The translations under genes and the position numbers were made by a program. Shown here piece by piece: positions 7,585 to 14,377 of a stretch of 23,220 bases of DNA. The first letter of the stretch is position 1, and each line of letters begins with the position of its first letter. Source of the DNA: Sphingomonas sp. (GTDB taxonomy: Bacteria > Pseudomonadota > Alphaproteobacteria > Sphingomonadales > Sphingomonadaceae); the NCBI GenBank assembly GCA_025981625.1, contig JAICXF010000028.1, positions 1-23,220 on the forward strand, read 5' to 3'. Under the pieces are notes generated by a model, which worked only from the letters and a program-made list of their open reading frames with translations, was not told the origin of the DNA and made no database searches.

Positions 7585-8460
7585 ATGAACCGTCCTCTCG
7601 CCTTACTCTGCGCGCTATTGTGTTCCGCGGCCGCCGTTTCGTCGGCCTGCTTGGCCCAAGCCACCGAAACCCTTCGCTTCACCCTCGAACCGGGGCACGG
7701 CGGCAGCGGCAAGATCCACGCGAGCTTCCGCGACGAGCGGTCCGACCGCGACCACGACAACTGGTCGACGGACTTTCTTCCGTCGGAGCTGGTGGGCCTG
7801 GAGATGTCCTCCTTTCGTGGCGCCGGGACAGGGCCGCTTCGTTTCGCCATAGTTCGCGAGGCGGGCCGCCTCGATTGTGCCGGAAACGGCGGTGGTGAGC
7901 ATGGCAACGGCGGCTGCCGGTTCACCGCCGATGCGGGCTTCGACCGGCTGCTGGCGAGTCGCGGCATCGGCACTCCGACTGCCCGTCAGGCATTCGGCCT
8001 GATGGCGGTCAACGCGCGCCGCGAGGTGATCGATGCCGTGTCCGCAGCGCATTATCCGACGCCATCGATCGACAATCTCCTGGCGCTGGCGGCGCTCGGC
8101 GTCGACGGACGATACATCGGCGACATGGCCCGGGCAGGCTACCGTCCCACCACCTTGCAGCATCTGATCGAGTTCAAGGCGCTCGGGATCACGCCGCAAT
8201 GGATCGCCGGGTTCGCCAGGGTCGGCTACGCCAACGTGCCCGGCGATGGCCTCGTGCAGATGCGCGCGCTGAACATCACGCCGGAGTTTATCGCGGGCTT
8301 CCAGCGCATCGGCTATCGCGACTTGCCCGTGCATAAGCTGGTCGAGCTGAAGGCGCTCGACATCACACCCGAGTTCGTCCGCCGCGCGGTACCCGCCGGT
8401 GCGCCGCTGCCGTCCGTCGCTCACCTCGACGAGCTCAAGATGTTCGGAAGCCGCCGCTGA
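7585..8460 (+). CDS. Secreted protein with the same ~29-residue helical repeats; function unknown
   Basis: A 291-residue protein with a Sec signal peptide (residues 1-26, likely cut after AQA). Residues about 29-125 form a glycine-rich domain, probably beta, with two cysteines (98 and 111, in GRLDCAGN and GNGGCRF) that could form a disulfide. Residues about 168-289 hold four repeats of about 29 residues: ALGVDGRYIGDMARAGY, ALGITPQWIAGFARVGY, ALNITPEFIAGFQRIGY and a degenerate ALDITPEFVRRA. The repeats match those at the C-terminus of the upstream M56 peptidase in period and motif. The ATG at 7585 has AAGGAG at 7572-7577; earlier in-frame starts lack a signal peptide. It lies 101 nt after the M56 gene in the same direction, so co-expression is likely. 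I know no named domain for the repeat. Role as periplasmic ligand, co-sensor or antagonist is inference. Confidence 0.85.
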   Translation: MNRPLALLCALLCSAAAVSSACLAQATETLRFTLEPGHGGSGKIHASFRDERSDRDHDNWSTDFLPSELVGLEMSSFRGAGTGPLRFAIVREAGRLDCAGNGGGEHGNGGCRFTADAGFDRLLASRGIGTPTARQAFGLMAVNARREVIDAVSAAHYPTPSIDNLLALAALGVDGRYIGDMARAGYRPTTLQHLIEFKALGITPQWIAGFARVGYANVPGDGLVQMRALNITPEFIAGFQRIGYRDLPVHKLVELKALDITPEFVRRAVPAGAPLPSVAHLDELKMFGSRR

Positions 8461-8505
8461 CGAGCCCTAAGGCGTCATGACCTCCCCAAGGGTGGCGCCG
8501 GCTGC

Positions 8506-8563
8506 GCTCGGCCGCTAAGAGCCCGCATCTTCATTGACCGCGGGGACCTCTTAGTGGCCGAGC
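8506..8563 (+). promoter_or_regulatory. Long hairpin enclosing the gcdH start codon
   Basis: GCTCGGCCGCTAAGAG (8506-8521) pairs with CTCTTAGTGGCCGAGC (8548-8563) over 16 base pairs with a single G-U pair. An inner CCCGC/GCGGG stem (8522-8526/8540-8544) extends it. The GTG start codon (8554-8556) lies inside the 3' arm, so the folded mRNA would hide the initiation site. The pairing is read directly from the sequence; a regulatory effect is inferred. Confidence 0.6.
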
Positions 8564-9744
8564 CAGCAATCCTGCCGTTCGACTGGCAGGATCCGTTCGA
8601 TCTCAATCACCAGCTCACCGACGAGGAGCACCTCGTCCGCGATACGGCCGAGGGCTATGCCCAGGACAAGCTGCAGCCGCGTGTTACTTCCGCCTATCTC
8701 GAGGAGCGCTTCGACCGCGAGATCATGACCGAGATGGGGGAGCTCGGGCTTCTCGGCGCGACGATCCCGCACGAATATGGCGGCGCCGGGCTTGGCTACG
8801 TCAGCTACGGACTGATCGCCCGCGCCGTGGAGCGGGTCGACAGCGGGTATCGCTCGGCGATGTCGGTGCAGTCGAGCCTCGTGATGCACCCGATCCATGC
8901 CTACGGCTCCGAAGGGCAGCGCAGGAAGTACCTTCCCAAGCTCGCCACCGGCGAATGGGTCGGCTGCTTCGGCTTGACCGAGCCCGACGCCGGCTCCGAT
9001 CCCGGAAGCATGCGCACCCGGGCGGAGAAGACGGCGAACGGCTATCGCCTGACCGGCACCAAGATGTGGATCACCAACTCGCCAATCGCGGACGTCTTCG
9101 TCGTGTGGGCGAAGTCGGATGCGCACGACGGCAAGATCCGGGGTTTCGTGCTCGAGAAACGGATGGCCGGGCTCTCGGCGCCGAAGATCAAGGAAAAGCT
9201 GTCCCTGCGCGCGTCAGTCACCGGCGAAATCGTCATGGATGGCGTCGAAGTCGGCGAGGATGCGATCTTGCCCAACGTCGAAGGGCTGAAAGGCCCGTTC
9301 GGCTGTCTCAACCGCGCCCGCTACGGCATCAGCTGGGGCTCGATGGGCGCTGCCGAGGCCTGCTATGCCGCCGCCCGCCAGTACACGCTCGACCGCAAGC
9401 AGTTCGGAAGGCCGCTCGCCTCCAACCAGCTGGTGCAGTTGAAGCTCGCCAACATGGCGACCGAAATCACGCTCGGGCTGCAGGCGTCATTGCGCGTGGG
9501 CCGTCGCCTCGAGGCCGGCGAGCTGGTCCCGGAGACGATCAGCCTGATCAAGCGCAACAATTGCGGCAAGGCCCTCGAAATCGCCCGCACCGCTCGCGAC
9601 ATGCACGGCGGCAACGGCATTTCGGCCGAGTTCCAGGTGATGCGCCACGCCGCCAACCTTGAGACGGTCAATACCTACGAGGGAACCCACGACGTGCACG
9701 CGCTGATCATGGGCCGCGCGATCACGGGAATTTCGGCCTTTTAG
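8554..9744 (+). CDS. gcdH: Glutaryl-CoA dehydrogenase (acyl-CoA dehydrogenase family)
   Basis: FAD enzyme that oxidises and decarboxylates glutaryl-CoA to crotonyl-CoA in lysine and tryptophan breakdown; 396 residues, normal for GCDH. The N-terminus ([17 protein letters not shown]) is characteristic of GCDH. The flavin/substrate motifs [16 protein letters not shown] and [18 protein letters not shown] are present, and the C-terminal [20 protein letters not shown] contains the expected catalytic base Glu376. The start is GTG at 8554; no other ATG, GTG or TTG lies between it and the conserved region, and the Shine-Dalgarno is poor. The start codon is buried in a potential 16-bp hairpin. The 3' end overlaps the convergent GNAT gene by 23 nt. 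A generic acyl-CoA dehydrogenase is a less likely alternative. Confidence 0.94.
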   Translation: MAEPAILPFDWQDPFDLNHQLTDEEHLVRDTAEGYAQDKLQPRVTSAYLEERFDREIMTEMGELGLLGATIPHEYGGAGLGYVSYGLIARAVERVDSGYRSAMSVQSSLVMHPIHAYGSEGQRRKYLPKLATGEWVGCFGLTEPDAGSDPGSMRTRAEKTANGYRLTGTKMWITNSPIADVFVVWAKSDAHDGKIRGFVLEKRMAGLSAPKIKEKLSLRASVTGEIVMDGVEVGEDAILPNVEGLKGPFGCLNRARYGISWGSMGAAEACYAAARQYTLDRKQFGRPLASNQLVQLKLANMATEITLGLQASLRVGRRLEAGELVPETISLIKRNNCGKALEIARTARDMHGGNGISAEFQVMRHAANLETVNTYEGTHDVHALIMGRAITGISAF

Positions 9745-10306
9745 GCACCGCCGCGCGGGGGCGTCTAAACAAACCAATCGGCTGGCCGCGATAGAGTGCG
9801 TCCTCCTGACGAACGAACCCCAAGCGCGCCGCAAGTTTCATGGAAGCCGCGTTGCCAAGTCCAATGATCGCCGGAATGGAGACCGCCGGCAGGTTCTCGT
9901 CAAACCAGTCGAGTGCCGCCCGGCACGCTTCGGAAGCATAGCCCTGCCCCTGCGCCTCCCGCCGAAAGATCCAGCCCATCTCCGGCTCGCCGGATATGCT
10001 CGGCTGCATGTCGCGTTGGAAATCAAAAAATCCCACATGACCGATGGTCTCGCCATCTGATCGGCGCTCCACCGCCCACAGGCCGACGCCAAGCACGCCC
10101 CAGAAGCCTGCGCCCGTCATGGCACGGCGCCATGCATCCTCACGGCTGATCGGGCCGCCGACATGCCGGGATACTTGCTCGTCTCCGTGGGCCTGCGCGA
10201 AATATTCGACGTCGCCTGGTCGCACGTGTCGGAGCCGGAGCCGCTCTGTTTCGAGCGTTGGGGCGATCGGATGAACGAGGTTGGGCTCGTGGAACGGGAG
10301 GCCCAC
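9722..10306 (-). CDS. GNAT-family N-acetyltransferase (RimJ/RimL-like)
   Basis: About 194 residues with the Acetyltransf_3 layout. An opening beta strand [22 protein letters not shown] is followed by a central sheet ([20 protein letters not shown], then [10 protein letters not shown]). The acetyl-CoA loop is [13 protein letters not shown] (about 115-127) and the closing motif is [21 protein letters not shown]. The substrate cannot be told from sequence; relatives modify ribosomal protein N-termini, aminoglycosides or small metabolites. GTG at 10304-10306 is the preferred start; it lies 10 nt after the rpmE stop, suggesting co-transcription. The frame is open 20 codons further upstream, but that would run inside rpmE. 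The 3' end overlaps gcdH convergently by 23 nt. Confidence 0.87.
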   Translation of the reverse strand: MGLPFHEPNLVHPIAPTLETERLRLRHVRPGDVEYFAQAHGDEQVSRHVGGPISREDAWRRAMTGAGFWGVLGVGLWAVERRSDGETIGHVGFFDFQRDMQPSISGEPEMGWIFRREAQGQGYASEACRAALDWFDENLPAVSIPAIIGLGNAASMKLAARLGFVRQEDALYRGQPIGLFRRPRAAVPKRPKFP

Positions 10307-10316
10307 GGCCGCTCGC

Positions 10317-10544
10317 TTACTTCTTGCCGAGCGAGAGCCCACCGAAGCGCTTGTTGAAACGCGCAACCTGTCCGCCTTCCTGAACCTGGCGAGTGCCGCC
10401 GGTCCATGCGGGGTGCACCTTGGGGTCGATGTCGAGGTGAAGGGTGTCGCCCTCCTTGCCCCAGGTCGAGCGGCTCTGGAACTTGGTTCCGTCCGTCATT
10501 TCGACATTGATCATGTGGTAGTCGGGGTGAATACCGGACTTCAT
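10317..10544 (-). CDS. rpmE: 50S ribosomal protein bL31
   Basis: Small ribosomal protein at the bridge between the large-subunit central protuberance and the small-subunit head; 75 residues. The sequence [20 protein letters not shown] followed by [26 protein letters not shown] is a clear bL31. It contains no cysteines, so it is the zinc-free form. The ATG at 10542-10544 is preceded by AAGGAA at about 9 nt. The wider open frame upstream is not protein-like. A short hairpin lies just upstream of the Shine-Dalgarno. The GNAT gene follows 10 nt downstream. Confidence 0.97.
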   Translation of the reverse strand: MKSGIHPDYHMINVEMTDGTKFQSRSTWGKEGDTLHLDIDPKVHPAWTGGTRQVQEGGQVARFNKRFGGLSLGKK

Positions 10545-10566
10545 GTGGGTTTTCCTTGAGTTAGCC

Positions 10567-10583
10567 GCTGGTTTCCGACCAGC
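10567..10583 (-). promoter_or_regulatory. Small hairpin in the rpmE leader
   Basis: On the minus strand GCTGGT and ACCAGC (10578-10583 and 10567-10572) form a 6-bp stem with a 5-nt loop (CGGAA), ending about 10 nt before the rpmE Shine-Dalgarno. bL31 represses its own mRNA through a leader structure in E. coli, so this could be an equivalent. The stem is short and the role is a guess. Confidence 0.3.
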
Positions 10584-10648
10584 CGCAGGAACTTGAGGCG
10601 CGCCTCTACAGTCACGCGCGCGAAGTTGCAACGCCGCGCCGGATCGCG

Positions 10649-11182
10649 TCAGGCGAGCTGCGGCTCCCCCGCCCTCAGCCGCGGCACGAGCAGTTCGGCA
10701 ACGCGGAAGCCCCCGAACAGCAGGACCGCGTAGAAGAGATCGCCGGCGATCGTGTTCTGGAAGAACGGAACCGCCGCGACGTAACATGCGGTGAGGCCGG
10801 CAATGTCATGCGGATACATGCCGCTCAGCGCCCACGTCCCGAAATTGCTGACGAGGAAGAAGACGATCGAGCTCGCCACTGCCGCGCCGCCGACGCGCAA
10901 CGGGGACACCCGCGAGAGCAGGACGCGGCCGACCAGCACGACGAGAACGACCGCCAGGTAAGTGATCCAGAAGCCCGAGTAGAAGCCGAGCACCGTGTCG
11001 CTCAGGATCATGGCCCCGAGCGGAGCGACGAAGGCCAACCACCGCCGGCCGAGGTAAGCTCCACTGAACAGCGCCATCCCGCCGATCGGGCTGAAATTCG
11101 GCGGATGCGGCACCAGCCGCAGCGTGGCAGCAACGATAATCGCGGACAAAAGGGCGACGATGCGGCGGTGATTTGTAGTCAT
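10649..11182 (-). CDS. Small multi-pass membrane protein, ECF S-component-like (DUF6580-type)
   Basis: A 177-residue hydrophobic protein with about five or six predicted membrane segments: 8-24, 33-50, 52-68, 71-90, 98-118 and a C-terminal pair near 130-165. The stretch [20 protein letters not shown] followed by [15 protein letters not shown] resembles substrate-binding S components of ECF vitamin transporters and the uncharacterised family I recall as DUF6580. The ATG at 11180-11182 has GAAGG at about 6 nt. It is divergent from a cobalamin riboswitch and a BtuB-like receptor, so inner-membrane uptake of cobalamin or a precursor is a reasonable inference. No ECF ATPases or BtuCDF genes are in the window. 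Membrane topology is well supported; substrate is not proven. Confidence 0.78.
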   Translation of the reverse strand: MTTNHRRIVALLSAIIVAATLRLVPHPPNFSPIGGMALFSGAYLGRRWLAFVAPLGAMILSDTVLGFYSGFWITYLAVVLVVLVGRVLLSRVSPLRVGGAAVASSIVFFLVSNFGTWALSGMYPHDIAGLTACYVAAVPFFQNTIAGDLFYAVLLFGGFRVAELLVPRLRAGEPQLA

Positions 11183-11249
11183 GGCGCCTTCAATAATGCG
11201 GACCGCGCGAATTTGACAGCCCGTCGGCGGCGCGACTAGCAGGGCGCAC

Positions 11250-11392
11250 GACCAGGGTGCCGTCCACCAGCTTCTGCTCCTCCGGAGCTTGGGCTGGCCG
11301 GGGGCGGTTCAAAGGGAAGCCGGCGAAACTCCGGCGCTGTGCCCGCAACTGTGATGCCGATCGCGATCGGCTCAGTCAGGAACCTGCCTTGG
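11250..11392 (+). promoter_or_regulatory. Cobalamin (AdoCbl-type) riboswitch
   Basis: The conserved core is clear. It starts with GGTGCC near 11252 and has a small hairpin GCTCC/GGAGC (about 11276-11288). AAAGGGAAGCCGG (11311-11323) opens the B12 box, which continues GAAACTCCGGCGCTGTGCCC and GCAACTGTGATG. The closing element GTCAGGAACCTGCC is at about 11375-11388. This order matches the RF00174 class. The downstream gene is a TonB-dependent receptor of the BtuB type, the expected target: B12 binding should lower receptor synthesis. Exact ends are approximate. Confidence 0.93.
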
Positions 11393-11461
11393 TCCGTCGT
11401 CCGTTTCCCCGGCCGGGACCAGCCGTGGTGCGTGGGTCGAGCCGCGTCCACGCGGCCCATC

Positions 11462-11489
11462 CCTCCGTGACGACATTCGTCACAGGAGG
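11462..11489 (+). promoter_or_regulatory. Shine-Dalgarno sequestering hairpin (riboswitch expression platform)
   Basis: CCTCC (11462-11466) pairs with the receptor's Shine-Dalgarno GGAGG (11485-11489). GTGACGA (11467-11473) pairs with TCGTCAC (11477-11483), with A11484 bulged and a CAT loop, giving a 12-bp stem. This would mask ribosome binding and indicates translational control. GTCGTC at 11396-11401, just after the aptamer, is complementary to GACGAC (11469-11474) and could be an anti-sequestor, but this is only a 6-bp match. Confidence 0.75.
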
Positions 11490-11494
11490 ATTGA

Positions 11495-13348
11495 ATGCCA
11501 GCATTACCCGCAACCACCGACCAGATTGTCATCACCGCCTCGCGCGCTCCCGAGAGCAAAGCAGCGACGCCGGCAAGCGTCACCATCATCGATCAGCAGC
11601 TGATCGAGCGGCTCGACGAACCGCTGGTCAGTTCGTTCCTGAGGCTCGTTCCATCGGTGTCCGTTGCCACGTCGGGGCCGGCAGGGTCGCTGACGGACGT
11701 GCGAATCCGGGGCGCGGAAGCGAACCACACGCTGCTGTTCATCGATGGAATTCGGGCCAACGACCCGGCCTCGGGCGATCAGCCGCGGTTCGACCTTCTG
11801 AATGCCGACATCGCCTCGCGAATCGAAGTGGTGCGCGGGCCCCAGTCGGCGCTCTGGGGATCGGAGGCGATCGGCGGAGTCATCGCCGTCAATGGCGCGC
11901 CGGAGGAATCCTCCCGATCTTCCGCCGAGGTTGAAGGAGGATCGTTCGGGTTCGAGCGCGCCAATGCATCCGCTTCCACGGTGTCCGAGCGGACGACACT
12001 CGCCGCCGCCGTCGGGCTTCAACGGGCAACCGGGATCGACAGCTTCAATGGCCTCGGCGACCGTGATGGCTATCGCAACATCTCGGGCCGCATCCGCGGC
12101 ACCTGGGCAGTTCTGCCTGCCGTACGTTTGGGGTTGGCCGGTTTCGCGATCACCGCGCGCGACGAATTCGACGGCTTCGATCCGGTCACCTTCCTTCACG
12201 CCGACACGCCCGACAGCAGCCGCAACCGCATGGCCGCGGGTCGGGTGTGGGCAGACATCGGAGCCGAGCAGGCGCGTTGGAGCGGGCGCATTGGTGGCTC
12301 CATCCTCAACTCGAGTAACCGCAACTACCTGGCCGATGAACCGCAAAACCGCACCAGCGGCACCCGGCGAACCCTCGACGCGCAGGTTGAGCATCGCTTC
12401 GAGGTGGGTGACATTTCCAACAGGCTGATCGCCGCGGCTGGTGCCGAGCGCGAAACCTTCCGTGCCAGCGACATCATCTACGGCGGGCTCACCGATCAGG
12501 ACAGGACCCGCAACCATGATTCGCTGACGCTCGAGTGGCGCGGCGAATCATCGCGTGCGACGGGGGACGTCGCCGTCCGCCGGGACATGTTCAATCGCTT
12601 CAAGGACGCGACGACGTTGCGCGCTTCCTTGCTTGTTCCGCTGGGGGGCGGATTTGCGGCTGCCGGGTCGTATGCGGAGGGCATTGCCCAACCGACATTC
12701 TTCGATCTCTACGGCTTCTTCCCGGGCAGTTTCGCGGGCAATCCAACCCTGAAGCCGGAAAGTTCGCGCGGCTATGAAGCGTCGCTGCGCTATCGCCACG
12801 GAGCCGTTCAGGCGTCGCTGACGGGGTACAGCCAGCGTCTCCACGATGAGATCATCGATACGTTCGATTCATCGACCTTCCTTTCGAGCACCGCCAATCG
12901 CGCCGGTGTCAGCCATCGTTCGGGCGTTGAGGCAGAGGTCGAATGGAAGCTCGGGCGCGGTCTGAACCTCACCGCCAATTATGCCTATTTGCGGGCGAGC
13001 GAGCCGGATTCATTCGGGCTTCAGGTGCGCGAAGTACGCCGCCCGAAGCACAGCGGATCGGTGACCGTGGACGGCGCTGCTGGAAAGCTGACCTACGGCG
13101 CATCGCTCGCGTTCGTCGGAAATCGCAAAGACACAAACTTCGACGTTTATCCCGCGCAAAGCGTGCGTCTCGGCAGCTACTGGCTGGCCGGCGCGCGCGT
13201 CGGTTATCGCGTGCTGCCGAACGTCGATCTGTTTGTTCGCGGCGCGAACCTGCTCAACCAAAGGTACGAAGACGTGTTCGGCTACCGCACCGAAGGACGC
13301 GCGGTTTACGCGGGGATCAGGCTGGCGGATCGGCGATCATCGCCGTGA
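11495..13348 (+). CDS. btuB: BtuB-like TonB-dependent vitamin B12 receptor, no visible signal peptide
   Basis: Outer-membrane receptor for TonB-driven uptake of cobalamin; 617 residues. A TonB box (DQIVITAS, about 9-16) is followed by the plug ([60 protein letters not shown]). A 22-strand-type barrel ends with [33 protein letters not shown]. Identification as BtuB rests on similarity and on the upstream cobalamin riboswitch. The ATG at 11495 has an ideal AGGAGG 5 nt upstream and a stop codon (TGA 11492-11494) directly before it, so it cannot extend. Yet the N-terminus [10 protein letters not shown] has no hydrophobic signal core. The C-terminus reads [10 protein letters not shown] instead of ending in the usual aromatic residue, and overlaps fabZ by 32 nt. 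It may be impaired or truncated. Confidence 0.9.
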   Translation: MPALPATTDQIVITASRAPESKAATPASVTIIDQQLIERLDEPLVSSFLRLVPSVSVATSGPAGSLTDVRIRGAEANHTLLFIDGIRANDPASGDQPRFDLLNADIASRIEVVRGPQSALWGSEAIGGVIAVNGAPEESSRSSAEVEGGSFGFERANASASTVSERTTLAAAVGLQRATGIDSFNGLGDRDGYRNISGRIRGTWAVLPAVRLGLAGFAITARDEFDGFDPVTFLHADTPDSSRNRMAAGRVWADIGAEQARWSGRIGGSILNSSNRNYLADEPQNRTSGTRRTLDAQVEHRFEVGDISNRLIAAAGAERETFRASDIIYGGLTDQDRTRNHDSLTLEWRGESSRATGDVAVRRDMFNRFKDATTLRASLLVPLGGGFAAAGSYAEGIAQPTFFDLYGFFPGSFAGNPTLKPESSRGYEASLRYRHGAVQASLTGYSQRLHDEIIDTFDSSTFLSSTANRAGVSHRSGVEAEVEWKLGRGLNLTANYAYLRASEPDSFGLQVREVRRPKHSGSVTVDGAAGKLTYGASLAFVGNRKDTNFDVYPAQSVRLGSYWLAGARVGYRVLPNVDLFVRGANLLNQRYEDVFGYRTEGRAVYAGIRLADRRSSP

Positions 13349-13790
13349 AGCTGGCCTCGGCTGCAAGCTTCCCGTCGACCGTCGCCCGGCCGGCGAACTT
13401 GCACACGCTGGTGCGTTTCTGGACGAATTCGACCTCGAGCCTCAGCAGCACGCCGGGCTCGACGGGTGCGCGGAATTTGGCGCTTTCGATGGCCATGAAA
13501 TAGACCAGCTTGCCGGAGCCGGCGAGGCCGAGCGCTTCGACGGCCAAAATACCGGCCGCCTGCGCGAGCGCTTCGACGATGAGCACGCCCGGCATGATCG
13601 GGCGCGCGGGGAAGTGGCCCTGGAAGAAGGGCTCGTTGATCGTGACCGCCTTGATCGCGACGATGCCCGTGTCCGGATTGAGGCTCTCGACCCGGTCCAC
13701 GAGCAACATCGGATAGCGGTGCGGCAGTGCCGCCATGACCCGCTTGATATCAAGCGGACCGATGGCGGCACTGGCCGGCTGGTCGATCAA
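13317..13790 (-). CDS. fabZ: 3-hydroxyacyl-ACP dehydratase FabZ
   Basis: Dehydrates (3R)-hydroxyacyl-ACP to trans-2-enoyl-ACP in fatty-acid elongation; 157 residues, typical. The hot-dog fold markers are [13 protein letters not shown] (22-34), then [23 protein letters not shown] with catalytic His59 and Glu73, and the later [16 protein letters not shown]. The start is TTG at 13788-13790, 2 nt after the skp stop. The next candidate, ATG inside KRVMAALPH, would remove the N-terminal helix normally seen. lpxD, usually just before fabZ in this cluster, and lpxA, usually just after, are both missing, which fits a sphingomonad making glycosphingolipids rather than lipid A. The 3' end overlaps btuB convergently. 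Confidence 0.96.
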   Translation of the reverse strand: MIDQPASAAIGPLDIKRVMAALPHRYPMLLVDRVESLNPDTGIVAIKAVTINEPFFQGHFPARPIMPGVLIVEALAQAAGILAVEALGLAGSGKLVYFMAIESAKFRAPVEPGVLLRLEVEFVQKRTSVCKFAGRATVDGKLAAEASFTAMIADPPA

Positions 13791-13792
13791 GC

Positions 13793-14377
13793 CTAGCGGC
13801 CCTGCGTCGCCGGGCGAGCCGGGGCCGGAGCCGTCGTCTGAATGGTGGTCAGCGAGGCGTTGAGAGCGGCCAGAACATCGTTGGTCACGTCAACGGCGCT
13901 GGCCGCCGCCAGCGTAGCTCCCTGCTCCAGCAGGATGTTCGCGCCGCGGCGCTGCATCACTTGGCTGAAGATCGGGTTCAGCTTATCGTCGATCTGCTTG
14001 ATGATATATTGCTGGTTGGCCTGGAGCTGCTGCTGGCCGCGCGAAACTTCCTCCTGCGCCTGCTGCACCTTGGTTTCGAAGGCGTTGGCGCGCGCTTTGA
14101 GAGCAGCGTCCGGCTCTTTGCCGTTGAGCGCATTGATCGCGGTCTGGATCGATTGCTTTTCGGTGTCGAGCGGAGCGCCCAGCGCCTTGGCGCGATTATT
14201 CTGCGCGGTGGCCTGGCTTTGAAGCGTCGCGATCGCGGTTTTGCAGGCATTGCAGGTCGTGCGGACGCGATCGACGTCGACAACGGCGACGACTGCGGCG
14301 GGCAGAGCCTGGGCCTGGGCGGCAGCGGGAATCGCGGCCGAAGCAATGAGCGAAGCGGTAATAAGCAGTCTTTTCAT
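13793..14377 (-). CDS. skp: Periplasmic OmpH/Skp-family chaperone
   Basis: Chaperone that holds unfolded outer-membrane proteins on their way to the BAM complex; 194 residues, slightly longer than E. coli Skp. A signal peptide (1-23, ending AQAQA) is followed by a beta strand [13 protein letters not shown] long charged, glutamine-rich helical section (about 45-150), expected to form the coiled-coil tentacles, comes next, then a hydrophobic beta return ([25 protein letters not shown]) and a Pro/Ala tail. A CNAC pair (Cys42, Cys45) lies in the body. The ATG overlaps the bamA stop by 1 nt (TGATG). The frame is open further upstream but only as a shadow of bamA. Position next to bamA supports the call. 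Confidence 0.93.
   Translation of the reverse strand: MKRLLITASLIASAAIPAAAQAQALPAAVVAVVDVDRVRTTCNACKTAIATLQSQATAQNNRAKALGAPLDTEKQSIQTAINALNGKEPDAALKARANAFETKVQQAQEEVSRGQQQLQANQQYIIKQIDDKLNPIFSQVMQRRGANILLEQGATLAAASAVDVTNDVLAALNASLTTIQTTAPAPARPATQGR

Noticed and set aside
11504..12517. 337-codon minus-strand open frame antisense to the receptor
   Set aside because: Antisense to conserved plug and barrel motifs, with no protein-like features.
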